Source: Gnetum montanum (taxonomy: Eukaryota; Streptophyta; Gnetopsida; Gnetales; Gnetaceae). Taken from it: a stretch of DNA of 64,000 nucleotides. Under the pieces are notes generated by a model. It was not told where the DNA came from, made no database searches, and saw only the letters and a list, made by a program, of their open reading frames with translations. Made by a program: the position numbers and the translations under genes. Positions 24,265-35,999 of this stretch are shown one piece after another; the first letter of the stretch is position 1; each line of letters opens with the position of its first letter. The stretch covers positions 1 to 64,000 of the forward strand of contig MNCI01034772.1 in the NCBI GenBank assembly GCA_015680685.1. Reading direction: 5' to 3'.

Positions 24265-24300
24265 TTGTGGGACCTTCCGTGGCATGACGTGACGTGGAAG
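24265..24300. promoter_or_regulatory. Clustered ACGT cores (possible bZIP sites), untested
   Basis: The sequence GGCATGACGTGACGTGG near 24280-24297 holds two overlapping ACGT cores of the type bound by plant bZIP factors, framed by CCTTCC and GGAAGG. It lies downstream of the UGT remnant with no intact gene nearby, so any role is doubtful. Confidence 0.2.
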
Positions 24301-24636
24301 GGTGACAAACTTCACTCCCCCCACCGTCCATGCTGGCAGACGTGTTGGCCTCAGCCAAAACAAAGTCATCGAACTTAATAAAATATTAACAATTATCTTG
24401 AAAAATAGCTTTTATGTTTAGGGCCTTAATTTCATATATACACACGGTATGGGATAAAACAGGAATTGAAATTGGAGTATGGCCGTAAATTTATAACCAA
24501 AATACCAGACTTTTAGCTGGCATTGTAAAATAGTACAAACTTTAATTATTTCCCTACCGTCATTCTTACATTTTAATTAACAATCAAATTGAAGATTAAA
24601 CGAATTAATGAAGCTGACACTGCTGCAGGTAATTTT

Positions 24637-25960
24637 TTTAGTTTTTATTCCCGTATTGAGTATCATAAAAGTTGCATTAAAACATATGTGAAATTCCATT
24701 GTTATCCTAGATTTGGTTTTCAGGCTGTATCTTTTTCCTGAATTTTACAGCATAGCCGTTGCCTTGCAATGCTCCCAATGTTGCAGCTCAATTGCTAACG
24801 AAATTGAGGAATGAAAAAATTGGAAATTTTAGTATTGTTACATGTATTTTTTGGTTTTCATTATTGTGTTAAGCATTGTAAAACTTGCATTAATTATTCA
24901 TTATTTTACAAAGTTCTTATTTTTCTAAAGCTTATATTTATATATATATATTTTGCATACTCTTTCATGGTTAGTTTTTTTACATGGAAGATTTGAGTAT
25001 TGCTGTGTATCAAAGGTTTTGATTTTTATTACCTCTCCATTTTTAAGGGTTAGATCATTTGTACCTATATTACACAAGGTCAAGCTCAAATGTAATATTA
25101 CATCAAATATTAGTTTAACTCTTACTTTTAAATTTTTTTACACAGTGGACTTGCTTTTATCTTCCTAACAACAAAATTCTTCATTGCATAACATCAAATA
25201 ATCATTTGCATACATATACATTGGAAGGGGAGATTGATGATCATGATGACACCAATATGAATAAATCTAAAAATAGGAGCTAAACAAATATCTATTAAAT
25301 CATTTCTCCTCCATTGACTCAAAAGGCATCCGTTTACAATAAAACTGTAATGCACTCTCTAAAGGAAGACATCCTAAAATTACATGAAAAAATAAATTGG
25401 TACATGAATTTTATAATATTAAATAGAGCTAATAATTTTCTCTACTCAAAAGGAAAGAAAATTACATGAAAGACTACTACGTTAGGAAGAACAATGAGGG
25501 AGAAATATTTTAAAGTCATAGTTAATTTCTACAAAATGTTTTTTACTTTTTTAGGTCACAATGATTCCAAATTTTCACAAGCCCTCTTATGCATTGTATT
25601 TTAAAATATCAAGACCATCCATCTTTGTTAGTTGCATTAAGTGTATGGCTTTTCATATTAAAAAAAATCTTGAAAGAGTATTCATAGAGTATTGAAAAAA
25701 TAAAGACAATGCATAAGAAAATAAAGGTTTTACCAAATAATGAATAATTAATGCATGTTTTAGGAATTGTTAATGCATGTTTTACAATGCTCAATAAAAA
25801 CTAAAATCTTCTATGTAAAAAAAAAAGACCATAAAAGAGTATGTATAGACCTTTTTAAAGATAAGCTTTAGAAAAATAAGAGCTTTATGAAATAATGAAT
25901 AATTAATGCAAATTTTACTGCTTAACACAATAATGAAAACTAAAAAATACACATATGTTG
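24637..25960. repeat. Inverted and tandem copies of a 190-base AT-rich repeat
   Basis: A unit with CATTATTGTGTTAAGCA, ACTTGCATTAATTATTCATT, TTATTTTTCTAAAGCTTAT, ACTCTTTCATGG and TTTTTACATGGAAGA is present in plus orientation at 24830-25010. It occurs twice in minus orientation at 25800-25955 and 25640-25795. A shorter start-only copy is near 24640-24690. The inverted copies face each other across about 630 bases, so the locus could fold back. The frames at 24811-24996, 25609-25794 and 25791-25979 are simply translations of the repeat, which explains why their peptides look alike. Confidence 0.75.
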
Positions 25961-25979
25961 ATGCGAAAGCTTCGGCCAT

Positions 25980-27000
25980 GAAAGCACACTAATGCACAAT
26001 GCCCCTAAAGTTCTTAGTTTGACAAGGCTATTGCCTAGGGCACCTTGCTTATGGGCATGCCTAGCCTAGAATAGTCTCAGTGGAACAGGAATGTGACTAT
26101 AATTTAAATTAAATCATTAATTTGAAAATATTAAATTATTTTCAAACAAAAATATTGAAGATGAAATAATTTAGAAAGATCATAATATTGAAAAGAAAAT
26201 AAAATAGAAAAGAGAGAACTTAGTAGATTCATTAGCCATAGCAGTAGTACATAGGACCTACAACAAGTAGTATTGACAACAACATCATCCAATAATGACT
26301 AATAGCACCAATAGAAAATGAAGCATCCAAGCAATAACTAATTACATGTACAACACTAGGTAGTAACAAAAATTACACTATGTGATAATTCTAATGAATA
26401 GCGCTATATTTTTATTGAGTTTTTTAAGTTTAATATACTGTATATTGCTAATTCTGATGCCAGCAAAAAATTAAAATTTTTATATTTGATTTTCCATTCT
26501 AATTGAGCTCTTAGATGAAAAAAATGAAAAATGTCATTACTAACATGAGTGCATATAAGTGCTCTCTTTTGTAAATATTGACAATTTTAATCCAATTTTT
26601 ACACCAATCCAATTTATAAAAAGGGTTCTTGATTTGGCTATCCAATTCAATTTTTCAAATTATGTTAAATATAACTTGCCCTGATTTACCAATTTATCAT
26701 GATTTTTGCTTTGGATGTAGATAGCCTCAGGAACTGGCTCATCTAAATTCCTCATCTCGCTGGCCATTGTTGTTGAACAGTATTTTCACGTCAGTATGTT
26801 GACTATGTTCCAATCCTCGATGACTTTTACATTACCATTGCTTACGTGGACTGTCATCATATTCTATCGTTAACATGATTTAAAATTGTCAGAGCTGTAA
26901 AAATTGCTCTGCCTAACAGGACTACATGATTTAATTTCCGCATGGTCGATTTCAATTTGCACGCTAAGGTTGCCTTCAGTAAAATAATAATAAGACAGTC
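25980..27000. other. Gene-free stretch with a short LTR-end-like piece
   Basis: Near 26010-26090, GCCTAGGGCACCTTGCTTATG and AATAGTCTCAG weakly resemble the inverted end of the TGATGC LTR family. Otherwise nothing is recognised. The part after 26715 has a less repeat-like composition. Confidence 0.35.
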
Positions 27001-27004
27001 CAAT

Positions 27005-27525
27005 TCAATGTTTCATTTGCCGTGCATTTGTTACATTTGCGAGTAAGTTTGAAACGTCCTAATTGGTTTGTGCGTTAAGAGATTCTTCGCCTTTCTAGTA
27101 TCCATGTACAAGTTTTCGAGCTTAACGTAGTAATTTCTTTGCTACAAAATAACCGCAAAGGATAATGATCAATTTTCCTCCTTGCCATGCATTTCTTATA
27201 TTTGCCAGTGAAACATCCTAATTGGTTTGTGCAGAGATTTTTCTTAAATCTCCACCTTACAAGTTTTCCAACCCAACTTAGAATTTCTTTGCTATAAAAT
27301 AACAGCAAAGGATAATGCTGCAAATTTTCCTCCTTGCTGTGCATTTGTTACAATTGCAAAGTTTGAAACGTTGGTCTGTGCGTTAGAAATTCTTCCCTCC
27401 ACCTGCCTTTCTCTTATCGATGCACAAGTTTTCCAACCAAACTTAGTAATTTCTTTGCTGCAAAACAACAGCAAAGGATAATGCTGCAAATTTTCCTCCT
27501 TACCGTGCATATCTGGCACTAGGTG
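27005..27525. repeat. Tandem repeat, three units of about 140-165 bases
   Basis: Each unit carries ACAAGTTTTC (27118, 27259, 27424), AATTTCTTTGCT, AACAGCAAAGGATAATG, TTTTCCTCCTTGC and GTGCATTTGTTAC in the same order. A partial unit starts near 27008. The long minus-strand frames at 27075-27344 and 27292-27615 run through the array, and their repeated KEENLQHYPLLLF peptide is a translation of the repeat unit. Confidence 0.8.
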
Positions 27526-28630
27526 AAATAAGCTGGTTTCATGGGGAATAAGATTTTCAACGGTGAAATTCTCTTCTTCAAATAACAGGACCTGAACATG
27601 ATAGGAAGCCGGCACTGGCTTTAAAGAATCTAGGAGAACGTGGTGGAATTTCTGTTAGTTATGGTCTGTCCTTTAGCTCTATCAAACACCTTTGTTGTAG
27701 AAGATCCTTCACTAATAATTAGTTGCATCCTTTTCTGTGACAAATCTAAGTTGGGCACGACGCCCGTTTCACAGTTCCTCTCCCGCCGTTGGAATGTTTA
27801 ACTTAAAGCCATATCTATTTTTTTAAGTACATTTATAACGTAACATTGTTTATCAAGACCCAATTTATAAATGACTTAGAAATACATGGTTAAAGTTGCT
27901 TATATGTTGGTCTAAGACCATGTTATACCATTTTATTTTTGCAATGAATCTTATAAAATAACTTAATACAAGCAAAGTGTATACTTTGTTGTGTATTTAT
28001 AGTGGGAAAACATTTGAAATTCTAGCCCTATAGCATAACTTATACAAGTTTCAAATCAAAAGTCTTACCACTAAAATAACATGCCCTTATTCATCTATCC
28101 TCATTAATTCATTAGTTGAACTATGTGGAAAAAAAAAGATGGAATAAAGTTCAAATGAAGGTCTAGAATCATTGAATTATTTGTTAAACTAACACTAGAG
28201 TAACCTTTTAGATTAAAAAAATGCTCCCAAGTAATAATTGTTAGATTCTTGTTTTGAAGAGATATAGCTATGGTCTTTATTTATTTTAATATCACTTTAA
28301 ATAATATTGGAGGTATTTTGCAACAAGACATCTTATGAATTGGACTAAACAAGCAATTTCTTTTCCATGTGGCCTAGTGGAATTACATCCATAACATGTC
28401 TTACAAATAATCTAGGCCATAACTCTCCCAACATTTCTCCCAATATAATGTTTCATAACTTGCTTCGATGCCTATTGTTGCACCTTCATAGCCATCTTTG
28501 CCTATTTACAACCTCATCTTAGGTAACCTAGTCATGTCATCCATTCCTAATGTCTCATATAAACTAATGCTCCTACTCAAAGATCTATCATCTAGGTTAC
28601 AAGCTAATGAGGATCAAACATGAAAAGTCA
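27526..28630. other. Gene-free stretch
   Basis: No recognised coding domain or RNA gene. The first 200 bases have more balanced composition than the rest. Confidence 0.4.
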
Positions 28631-28639
28631 TAATGTTAC

Positions 28640-29148
28640 TTGGGAAAAGTGCTATAGTTTTCTTTATCCATCTTCTTGTTGGATCCATTAGACAATTGAT
28701 TCCACCTACTCAAGTTCCCAAGGGAGTCTGTTTGCCTAACTTTATCAAATACAATGGGGAATCTACTTCCATAAACTATGTTATCATATTTTGTAATGAA
28801 TGCATGTTATTGGCAAGCTACCCCACACCATTTGTGAAGTTTCTCAAATTTCATGATATGCAATGCACTTGAATGGTATAAGACCCTTCCGCATGGGTTT
28901 ATCACCTCCTTAGAGCAACTATTCATAGCCTTTCTAAAGAGGTTCAAAAACAACATAAGCAAATGCAACATACTACAAAAACTCAACCATTAAATAGACT
29001 TCCACTAAGTCTATCTCTAAGTTTATCTTCCAATGGACTTCAACAATAATGGAACTTATTCATCCTTTGCTTGATGATCAACTGTTGGACATTTTTGAGG
29101 GAGTTATCAATAACTATATCAAAGGCAAGCTTGTCTATCGTAGGTCTT
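28640..29148 (+). pseudogene. gypsy gag fragment, 5' side of the nested insertion
   Basis: The frame 28633-28870 reads LPNFIKYNGESTSINYVIIF then CNECMLLASYP, a typical start of the retrotransposon gag domain. After a frameshift near 28870, WYKTLPHGFITSLEQLF and KRFKNNISKC follow at about 28880-28970, matching the W-x-x-L-P block of gag. This older element was the target of the 10 kb insertion and continues beyond 39213. Confidence 0.7.
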
Positions 29149-30026
29149 TGATAAAGTCAATTTGTCATTAGAAATGATATTGCAACAACGATGTTGTAAT
29201 TACAATATCATTGCACATGCTACATCATCGTTGATATGATATCTTGGGATGTGTGAAACCCTATAAATACAACACTTGGATGCACAATCCACATAACTTT
29301 CATTCCATAGTAACTAGACTCTTGAAGTTTCATTTTTGGAATTTAGACTTAGCGATTAGAAGTGTGAATGCCTACAACCTGGTGTGACATAGTTAATAGA
29401 ATCTTTGTTCAAGCAATTTATACTTAGACACAAATTGTGAAAGACAATAAAGATTAAGCTATTTTTCATCATTGTAGCATTCTCCTCATTTACTATCTTC
29501 ACTTAGCATAATGTTTATTGTATTCTTAGTTAATGTTTTACTTTTCCATGTACTTTACTATTACTGTTACTATTAAGCAATATGGGTATGATTAGTCTTA
29601 AGAACTTAAGTGTAATTGCTTGGTAAACCCAGTTGTGTTATTGCTTGGTATGCCCAGTAGTGTAATGCTTGGTATCTGAGTAGTGGTTACACAAATCCCA
29701 AGGTGTGTATAGAAGATCAGGAACAAATGCTTATCATCATAGGCTAGGATAGATTTGTTTACTTATTTCACTTAGATTTAGATATCATTTTCATTTTCAC
29801 CATGACTGCTATGAATAATGATGGCCGAAAAACATCAGATATCATATACCTCATAGTGAGCTAAACCATACACATAGACTTCACTAGCTCCACATGAAAG
29901 ACAATAGTCCCGAACTTAGCTCAACTACTAACATATCAACATTATTTATCAACATATTATGATTAGGCTATGTGTGAACACTTGTATCTTGTATGGTTGG
30001 GTGTTGGATTACTCCACCACTTATCA
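29149..30026 (+). repeat. 5' LTR of the 10 kb element
   Basis: It starts TGATAAAGTCA and ends ACTTATCA. The U3 part holds a nested palindrome at 29173-29212 with arms AATGATATTG and CAATATCATT. A TATAAA box is at 29262-29267. Three short direct repeats built on GCTTGGTAN-CCCAGTAGTG stand at 29617-29690. Confidence 0.9.
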
Positions 30027-30027
30027 T

Positions 30028-30045
30028 TGGCACTGTTGCTAGGGA
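30028..30045 (+). other. Primer binding site, tRNA-Asp type
   Basis: One base after the LTR the sequence is TGGCACTGTTGCTAGGGA. The complement of the plant tRNA-Asp 3' end is TGGCGCCGTTGCCGGGGA. All four differences are C-to-T or G-to-A changes at CpG positions, as expected from decay of methylated cytosines. Confidence 0.8.
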
Positions 30046-30849
30046 TAGCCAATAGGTGCTAAGTAGTTGATTTCACAAAGTTTGTTGTATTAGGAATTCA
30101 AAGTTAAAACCTATAATCCCTAAGTAGACTTGAAAAGACACACACTTAACAAGCGTCATAGTTTTAACATGGCTTCACTTAAAGACCAATCATCACCTAC
30201 CAAAGAACTACAAAGAGGCAATGATAAAACCAGTTAGAAAGAAGATTGGGGGATGTCCATGCAAACTAGAATTACATACACTCACATCGATCCATACCAT
30301 CTAGACTTTACTTTCATCTTTTAGCAAAATGAAAAAATGAGATGGAGAGACCTATAGGGAAACATAGTCCTATCTCCAGAGCAAACAACATTTATCATGC
30401 TTCAAACTGCCTTAAGGGGTATGGATTTGAACTAGGTATAGGAAGGATACCATGTGACTAAGCACATAACAAGGCCCTTTCAACCCATGGAGGAGTAGAT
30501 GAAAAGAGATGCTACCATGGAAATTAAGCATGTACATAACAAATGGAAGTAGGTTAACACTTTAGTTACCCTAGAAGAACTAAATGGGGATGCATTATTG
30601 TAGAGAAACTCCACTAACATCATGGGGAGCCTTCTCAAACACCTATTATATGACTTGAGAAACCTATCAAAGTTCAATTACAATCCACCCTAGTAGAGAC
30701 ACCTAGAAGGGAGGCAACAAACTCCAAGTATAGGTAGAAATCAAGGCTAAGAGTTTCTATTGAATCCCATGAGGAGAAATACGAGATTCATTGAGGGAGC
30801 ATAAGCTAGCATTGTTCTCCTACCACCTCATATTCATCTTCATAATTGT

Positions 30850-32760
30850 TAGTGGGCTTTGACAAGAGGAGACAGAGGTATCGAGACCATGATAGGGAGG
30901 AACAAAGAGCTCTTGATCGCTATAACCATCATCTAAGACACTTTGATGAAGAAGATGAGAACCATGAACCAAGAAGACATAGGGATAGAAGGGAGGATCA
31001 AGAGAGGTATGAGCATTGATGTGGGTATTGCTACAACAAATATCGTGAACCTAATCAAAATGATGAACCCCTAATGACAACCCGTAGTATGATCAACATC
31101 TAGGAAGTTGTCTATATACCAACTAGACACATCCAAGATAGTTGCATCAAGTAGCTAAACATGACTAACATGCTTGGATTTCAGGGTGGTGTTGATCCTC
31201 AAAACCACCTTCAAGCATTCCACAATGCCTGTGCCCTACAAAACATAAAAATTAATTGGCAAAAATTGAAGTTATTCCCCAAGATACTTGTGAAAGAGGC
31301 TAAGAGCAAGTATAGATTGTTGGAATCAAAATCAATCTCAAGTTTTTTAATGAAAAATATCAAACTTATTCTTAGGTGTCCAATCTATGGAAACAGATCC
31401 AAGGATGGAAATAAGGGACCCTTGAATCCCTTGATGCAGTAATGGATTGATATTATTTACTATTGCAAAGATGCCCAGGCAATGGATTTTCTCATTGGGG
31501 TAATTGAGGCACACTATTGATAGGCTTTGGAACAAAACTTGAGAGACTCTTGGTGTTTATGCCCAAGGTCAATTATCTGAAATGTTTGTCCATCAGACAC
31601 AAAGGTTAATTGATCAAGTGGCCAAGGAAGAGAGCAAACTAATAAAAAGAAAATTAATAGAGGAATACAATAGAGATCCATCCATCAAAAAAGGGATGCA
31701 AAAGTTTGTGACCCATAGGAAGAAGAAACCTTGGACCAGGTGATTCAAATGAAGACTCTATTGATTCAAAAATCCATCATTGACATAGAAGCTAAAGTAG
31801 AGAAGATGTGGGATTTAGTTGATGAGAAGTTTACAATAGCCTTAAAGATAGTGAAGGAATGAATTGATCAAGCCTTCAAGAAAGGCAAAGACAAGAAAAA
31901 GAAAAGAGATTTTGGACATAAGGGAAAAGTTGCCTTAGTGGCTAAATATTTAGGAATAAGCTTCAAAGATAAGGAAGNGGAAAAGAGATTTTGGACATAA
32001 GGGAAAAGTTGCCTTAGTGGATAAATATTTAGGAATAAGCTTCAAAGATAAGGAAGGATGTGTCATGTGGCAATATGAACATCCCAAAGGATGTTGTCCT
32101 ATAATGATACACTTATAAGAAACATGGGTATATGCACTTAACCATAATTTTATCAAGAGACAGATGCCCAAATAGTTATCTTATCCTCAAGGTAACTACA
32201 GGACAATCTTCCAATCCACATACTATCCCAGTGAAGCCTACCCATAGCCACAAGAGTAATATCATTAGTAGTGGAAAAGCCCCAATCTTGGGCCATGCCA
32301 CCACCAAACAAACAGTATCCATATCAATGACCATACCCATATGGATACTATGTACAATGTCCCATCTCTCTAGGTAATACAGTCATTCAATATCCATAAT
32401 ATTATCCAAATAAATACCATAGAATGACATCATCAAGGATAGACTCCAATCCATACATGCATTTTCAGGCATCTAATTCATCAAATCAAACTCCTCGTTC
32501 TTTGACATGAGTGCCACCACCCACTGTGCAAGAAGAATTGCCATCACAATCATACCAGAGAAAATATACAAGGGTGGTAACTATACAAATAGAGGATCTT
32601 ACTAGCAACACTAAGGACCAATTGAAGAAACATCCTTTCTTTAAGAAAATTCCAAAAAAGGCTAGTAGATTTGAAACCTCATTGAAACAAGATTCTTCCA
32701 TGGAAGATCCTCCTAGAAACAACAAGTTTTCACCATCATCAGATACAAACATGTAGACTA
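30850..32760 (+). pseudogene. gag of the 10 kb element, decayed
   Basis: Gag would form the virus-like particle in the cytoplasm. A charged Arg/Glu/Asp-rich segment (RRQRYRDHDREEQRALDR) starts near 30875. The core follows at 31161-31440 with MLGFQGGVDPQNHLQAFHNA and KLFPKILVKEAKSKYRLLES. A basic Lys-rich part follows near 31880-31970, then a Pro/Tyr/Ser-rich tail. A CxxxxxxHxxxCC-like cluster near 32055-32100 may be a remnant zinc knuckle. Stops and frame changes are scattered throughout. A 79-base segment is duplicated at 31902 and 31981 around a single N at 31978. Confidence 0.72.
31902..32056. repeat. 79-base direct duplication around an N
   Basis: The sequence from 31902 to 31977 is repeated from 31981 to 32056 with one difference. 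The joint contains a single undetermined base at 31978. A near-identical copy at an N strongly suggests an assembly join, not biology. Confidence 0.75.
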
Positions 32761-32814
32761 TCATGCAAACAAAGATAGTATCAGATTGATTAATGTAAGA
32801 AAACTTCCTAGGAA

Positions 32815-33200
32815 AAGAATGGATCCAAGAGTTCCTTTAATTTATCTATGAGCAGCTAAAAATCTACGATGCAAGGCTCTACTAGATTCGGGTTCCATAG
32901 TCAACTTGATCTCCTTATAAACATAAAAAGCATGCAACCTACTGATATTAAAAAAGTGCAACATTCAGTTAGAGCTTGCAAATTAATCTATCATTTCTTT
33001 GGGATAGATAAAAGATGTTATGACCACTGTCAATGGGTGGTCATATCCAGCAAACTTTCTAATTATTGACATGAGAAAGAATGACAAGAAATTTCCAATC
33101 ATAATGAGGAGGGCATGGTTTAGCGTAGTGGATGCTAAGTTAAACATGAGAGACTTGTCTCTCGACATCTCTAAGGAAGACAAGCATGAAGCCATACGTT
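32815..33200 (+). pseudogene. Retropepsin-type protease of the 10 kb element
   Basis: An aspartic protease that would cut the Gag polyprotein. The active-site region near 32870-32895 reads ALLDSGS in the frame that carries it, matching the D-[ST]-G signature. After a frame change, 33020-33180 reads MTTVNGWSYPANFLIIDMRK then FPIIMRRAWFSVVDAKLNM, which matches the flap-to-ILGRPFL region of plant gypsy proteases, with the usual GRP altered to MRR. The open frame runs on to 33616 with no further recognised domain, and no RT follows. Confidence 0.7.
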
Positions 33201-33616
33201 CACAAAAGATTCCATGCATTACTACTAATAAAGATGGGTGCAATTGTGGACTAACCTTCCAAAATGTCAACACAGTTATTACACTAGTCCATCGAAACAA
33301 TGAAAAACATGTGTGTCCAAAACAAGGAGCATGGACCATGAAACCAAAGGATACCTTGTGGTCAATAACTAAGAATGTTAAATTGTCCAAAACATGCATG
33401 GAACAATCTAACTCACTTATTAACTTCCATTCTAAGAAAATAAGCCCAACTGAGAATTTACAAATGAAAATATTAAGCCATAATCATACACCAATAGAAA
33501 GAGGAAATAAGAACTTAGATGATCAAAATTCAATAAATATTAAGATTACATGGGAGAATCACCAAGAAACTAGGTCACTAAGGATAAACCTCAAGTGTAT
33601 GATCCAAGAGAACTAG

Positions 33617-34065
33617 GGTCTATTTTCTGAACACTCACCCATGAGTTCAATCATGGAGGAGATGTCTTATCATGAATTGGAAATTAATAAGTGCTTTTCA
33701 ACTTTTTATTTTTTAATTTTAGTGGTTTATAATTTTTTATACCTTTTTCTTTTCTTAATACTTTTTCACATTCTTTAATTTCTTCTCATTCTTTTATACT
33801 TTTTCATTTCTTAATAATTTCTTAATTCTTTAACATTTTTTGATACTGTACTAAATTTTTCACTTTCTTTTTACTTTTTCACATTTCTTGATATATTTTT
33901 CCATTTTTTATACTTTTGAATTTCTTAATCCTTTAACATTTTTTCATTCTTAACTGATTTTCCATTCTTTCTTTTCATCTTTTCATTTTTACTATCTTTT
34001 ACAATTTTTCATACCTTGTTTCCATTTTACTTGTACATATTTTTGTCAAATCATTAATAAATCAC
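33617..34065 (+). other. T-rich low-complexity tract inside the 10 kb element
   Basis: Repeats of TTTTTCATTTCTTAATNNTTT dominate this 450-base block, with short runs such as CTTTTTCACATTC recurring. It lies exactly where polymerase would begin in a full element. Confidence 0.75.
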
Positions 34066-35990
34066 CAAGAATAAGGAGGGATGTAGTTCCAAATCAGGTG
34101 AAGATTTCTCTATGTTATCAAGTCATAAGGAACTAATTGTTTGTTCAGTGAGACCACAACATCCATCAACTCATTCCAACAATAAGAGGTTCTTACCATG
34201 GCTATAATGATATTATTTTTCCACTAAAACTAAGAATAAACTTGTGATCATTATGCCTAGATAGAAAAGTGAAGAACCAAGTCGGAATGTGAAGGGTGTG
34301 ACATCAAGGGGATGTGTGGAATCTCTTGGCTCACTACTATATGTTCTATCATGTTACTAAGGTTGTAATCCTATCCTTGTAGATTTAATGAAAAATGAGA
34401 GTAAGAGTACAATAAGTTCTACCTTTCCATGTCATTGGAAAGACATGTTACCCATCCCTGAAGGTAGTCCTCTAGTAAGGTTGACACAAATAAAAATAAA
34501 GATCATGCACAAAATAATTTTTTTGGGATCCCACTGGAACGACATGTATTTATGCCTAAAGGTAGGTGGCTTCTTACGAATTTCAGAAAAATAAGAAAAA
34601 TGCAATGAATAAACTCCTCCCTTAGACAAAATTCCAAGTGATGATACTCCTTGTAACTGTGATAGTCTTATGGTTGTGCATCTGAGAGGTGAAACAATGC
34701 GATGTCACTGGACAGTGGTTTGAACTTGGTTTGAAGCTTAAATAAAACAACTAATGATTACTTTAATCACAAATAACACAAAAAAATTTATTATGCCTAT
34801 GGTAAGACACCATATGTCCTAGTTTCTACAATCCCTTCTAAAGTTCGTCTCACCTTACTATACAATTAATCATAACTTATGGTTTTGAATAATATAGCAT
34901 AACTTTCCCAACCTGGTACTACTAACATGTGTGCTTTGCTAGACAGGTATGCATTACATTCAACTCCTTGGGTGCCTATGTATACTTTGAGGCATGGTTA
35001 TACAAGGGCATTAGGGTTGGAGCTTGCTTGGAAAAGAACCCACTTGTATAACTAATGTATTTCATACTTTGCAACCAATACCACATCATCTTCACCTCCT
35101 AAGAATAATAAATGTCAAAAAATACTTCCCTTAACATCTAATAACTCTATTTATACACCAAAAATTCATTCCCTTCTCATCCATCTTATACATACTTAAT
35201 AAACTTTGGTAGCTGAAGATTCCTTTATCATCAACTTTCGACAATTTTTTTTTGCAACCAAAGAAGCATCCTATCCACTCCAAAAACATCTACAAATCCT
35301 TCATATCTTTTAGACATCTGATTTGACTCACTTTTTCTCCAAATAGAAAAATTTGAAATTTTCACAAATGATATGATAGCTATAATATTTAATGACCTAT
35401 GATATCATATATGCAATATATGATCTACAATATTTTGTATATAAATTAGTATATATAGCATGGGGGAGTTAGACAAATTTTCATTTCTCATTTTCCATGT
35501 GAAGAGTGTTTTCATCATTTTTTGTCCCAACAAAGAGCTCTAACACTCTAACCTCCAACACTCATAACATGACCCTCATAGCTTTGATTTCTGAAATTCT
35601 TGAACCTTGTTGATCATGGAGCTCTCACCTTAGTTGTGGAGGAGTAGTTAACATAATATTTCTAAAATTTGAGCAAAAAATTTCTAACACGCAGAAGGTA
35701 TCTTAAAGGGTAAGTAAAAGGGAATAATAAGAATCCTACAAGTTGTTAATTAATAACTATGAAGGGTTATATGGGAAATAACACCTAAAGGAGTTCCTTT
35801 TTAAAATTTTTCTAACTCTACAATCATAATGAGTTGAGAACTTGATCTAACTAAGGTTATGAATAAGGAAAAGAGTTATTAAGAATTGGTATAAAAATTT
35901 CAATAATTTCCAAACCCTTGTTGATTTCAAAATGGTCCCAAAAATAGGAGCAATGAGAGGACCTTTACAACTAGCAAGCAAAATACTAAG
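34066..35990 (+). other. Internal spacer of the 10 kb element, no domain found
   Basis: The plus-strand frames here show no RT, RNase H or integrase motifs. A pair of similar segments (CATTGGAAAGACATGTTACC near 34432 and CACTGGAACGACATGTATTT near 34531) is a diverged duplication of about 100 bases. Confidence 0.55.
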
Positions 35991-35999
35991 AGGCCAAAC

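Noticed and set aside
24265-24300. ACGT cluster as a functional promoter
   Set aside because: No intact gene starts nearby; the cores are short enough to occur by chance in a GC-rich patch, so it is kept only as a low-confidence site.
33020-33616. Intact 198-codon host gene
   Set aside because: Its first 50 residues match the second half of a gypsy protease and it lies between the gag and LTR of the 10 kb element.
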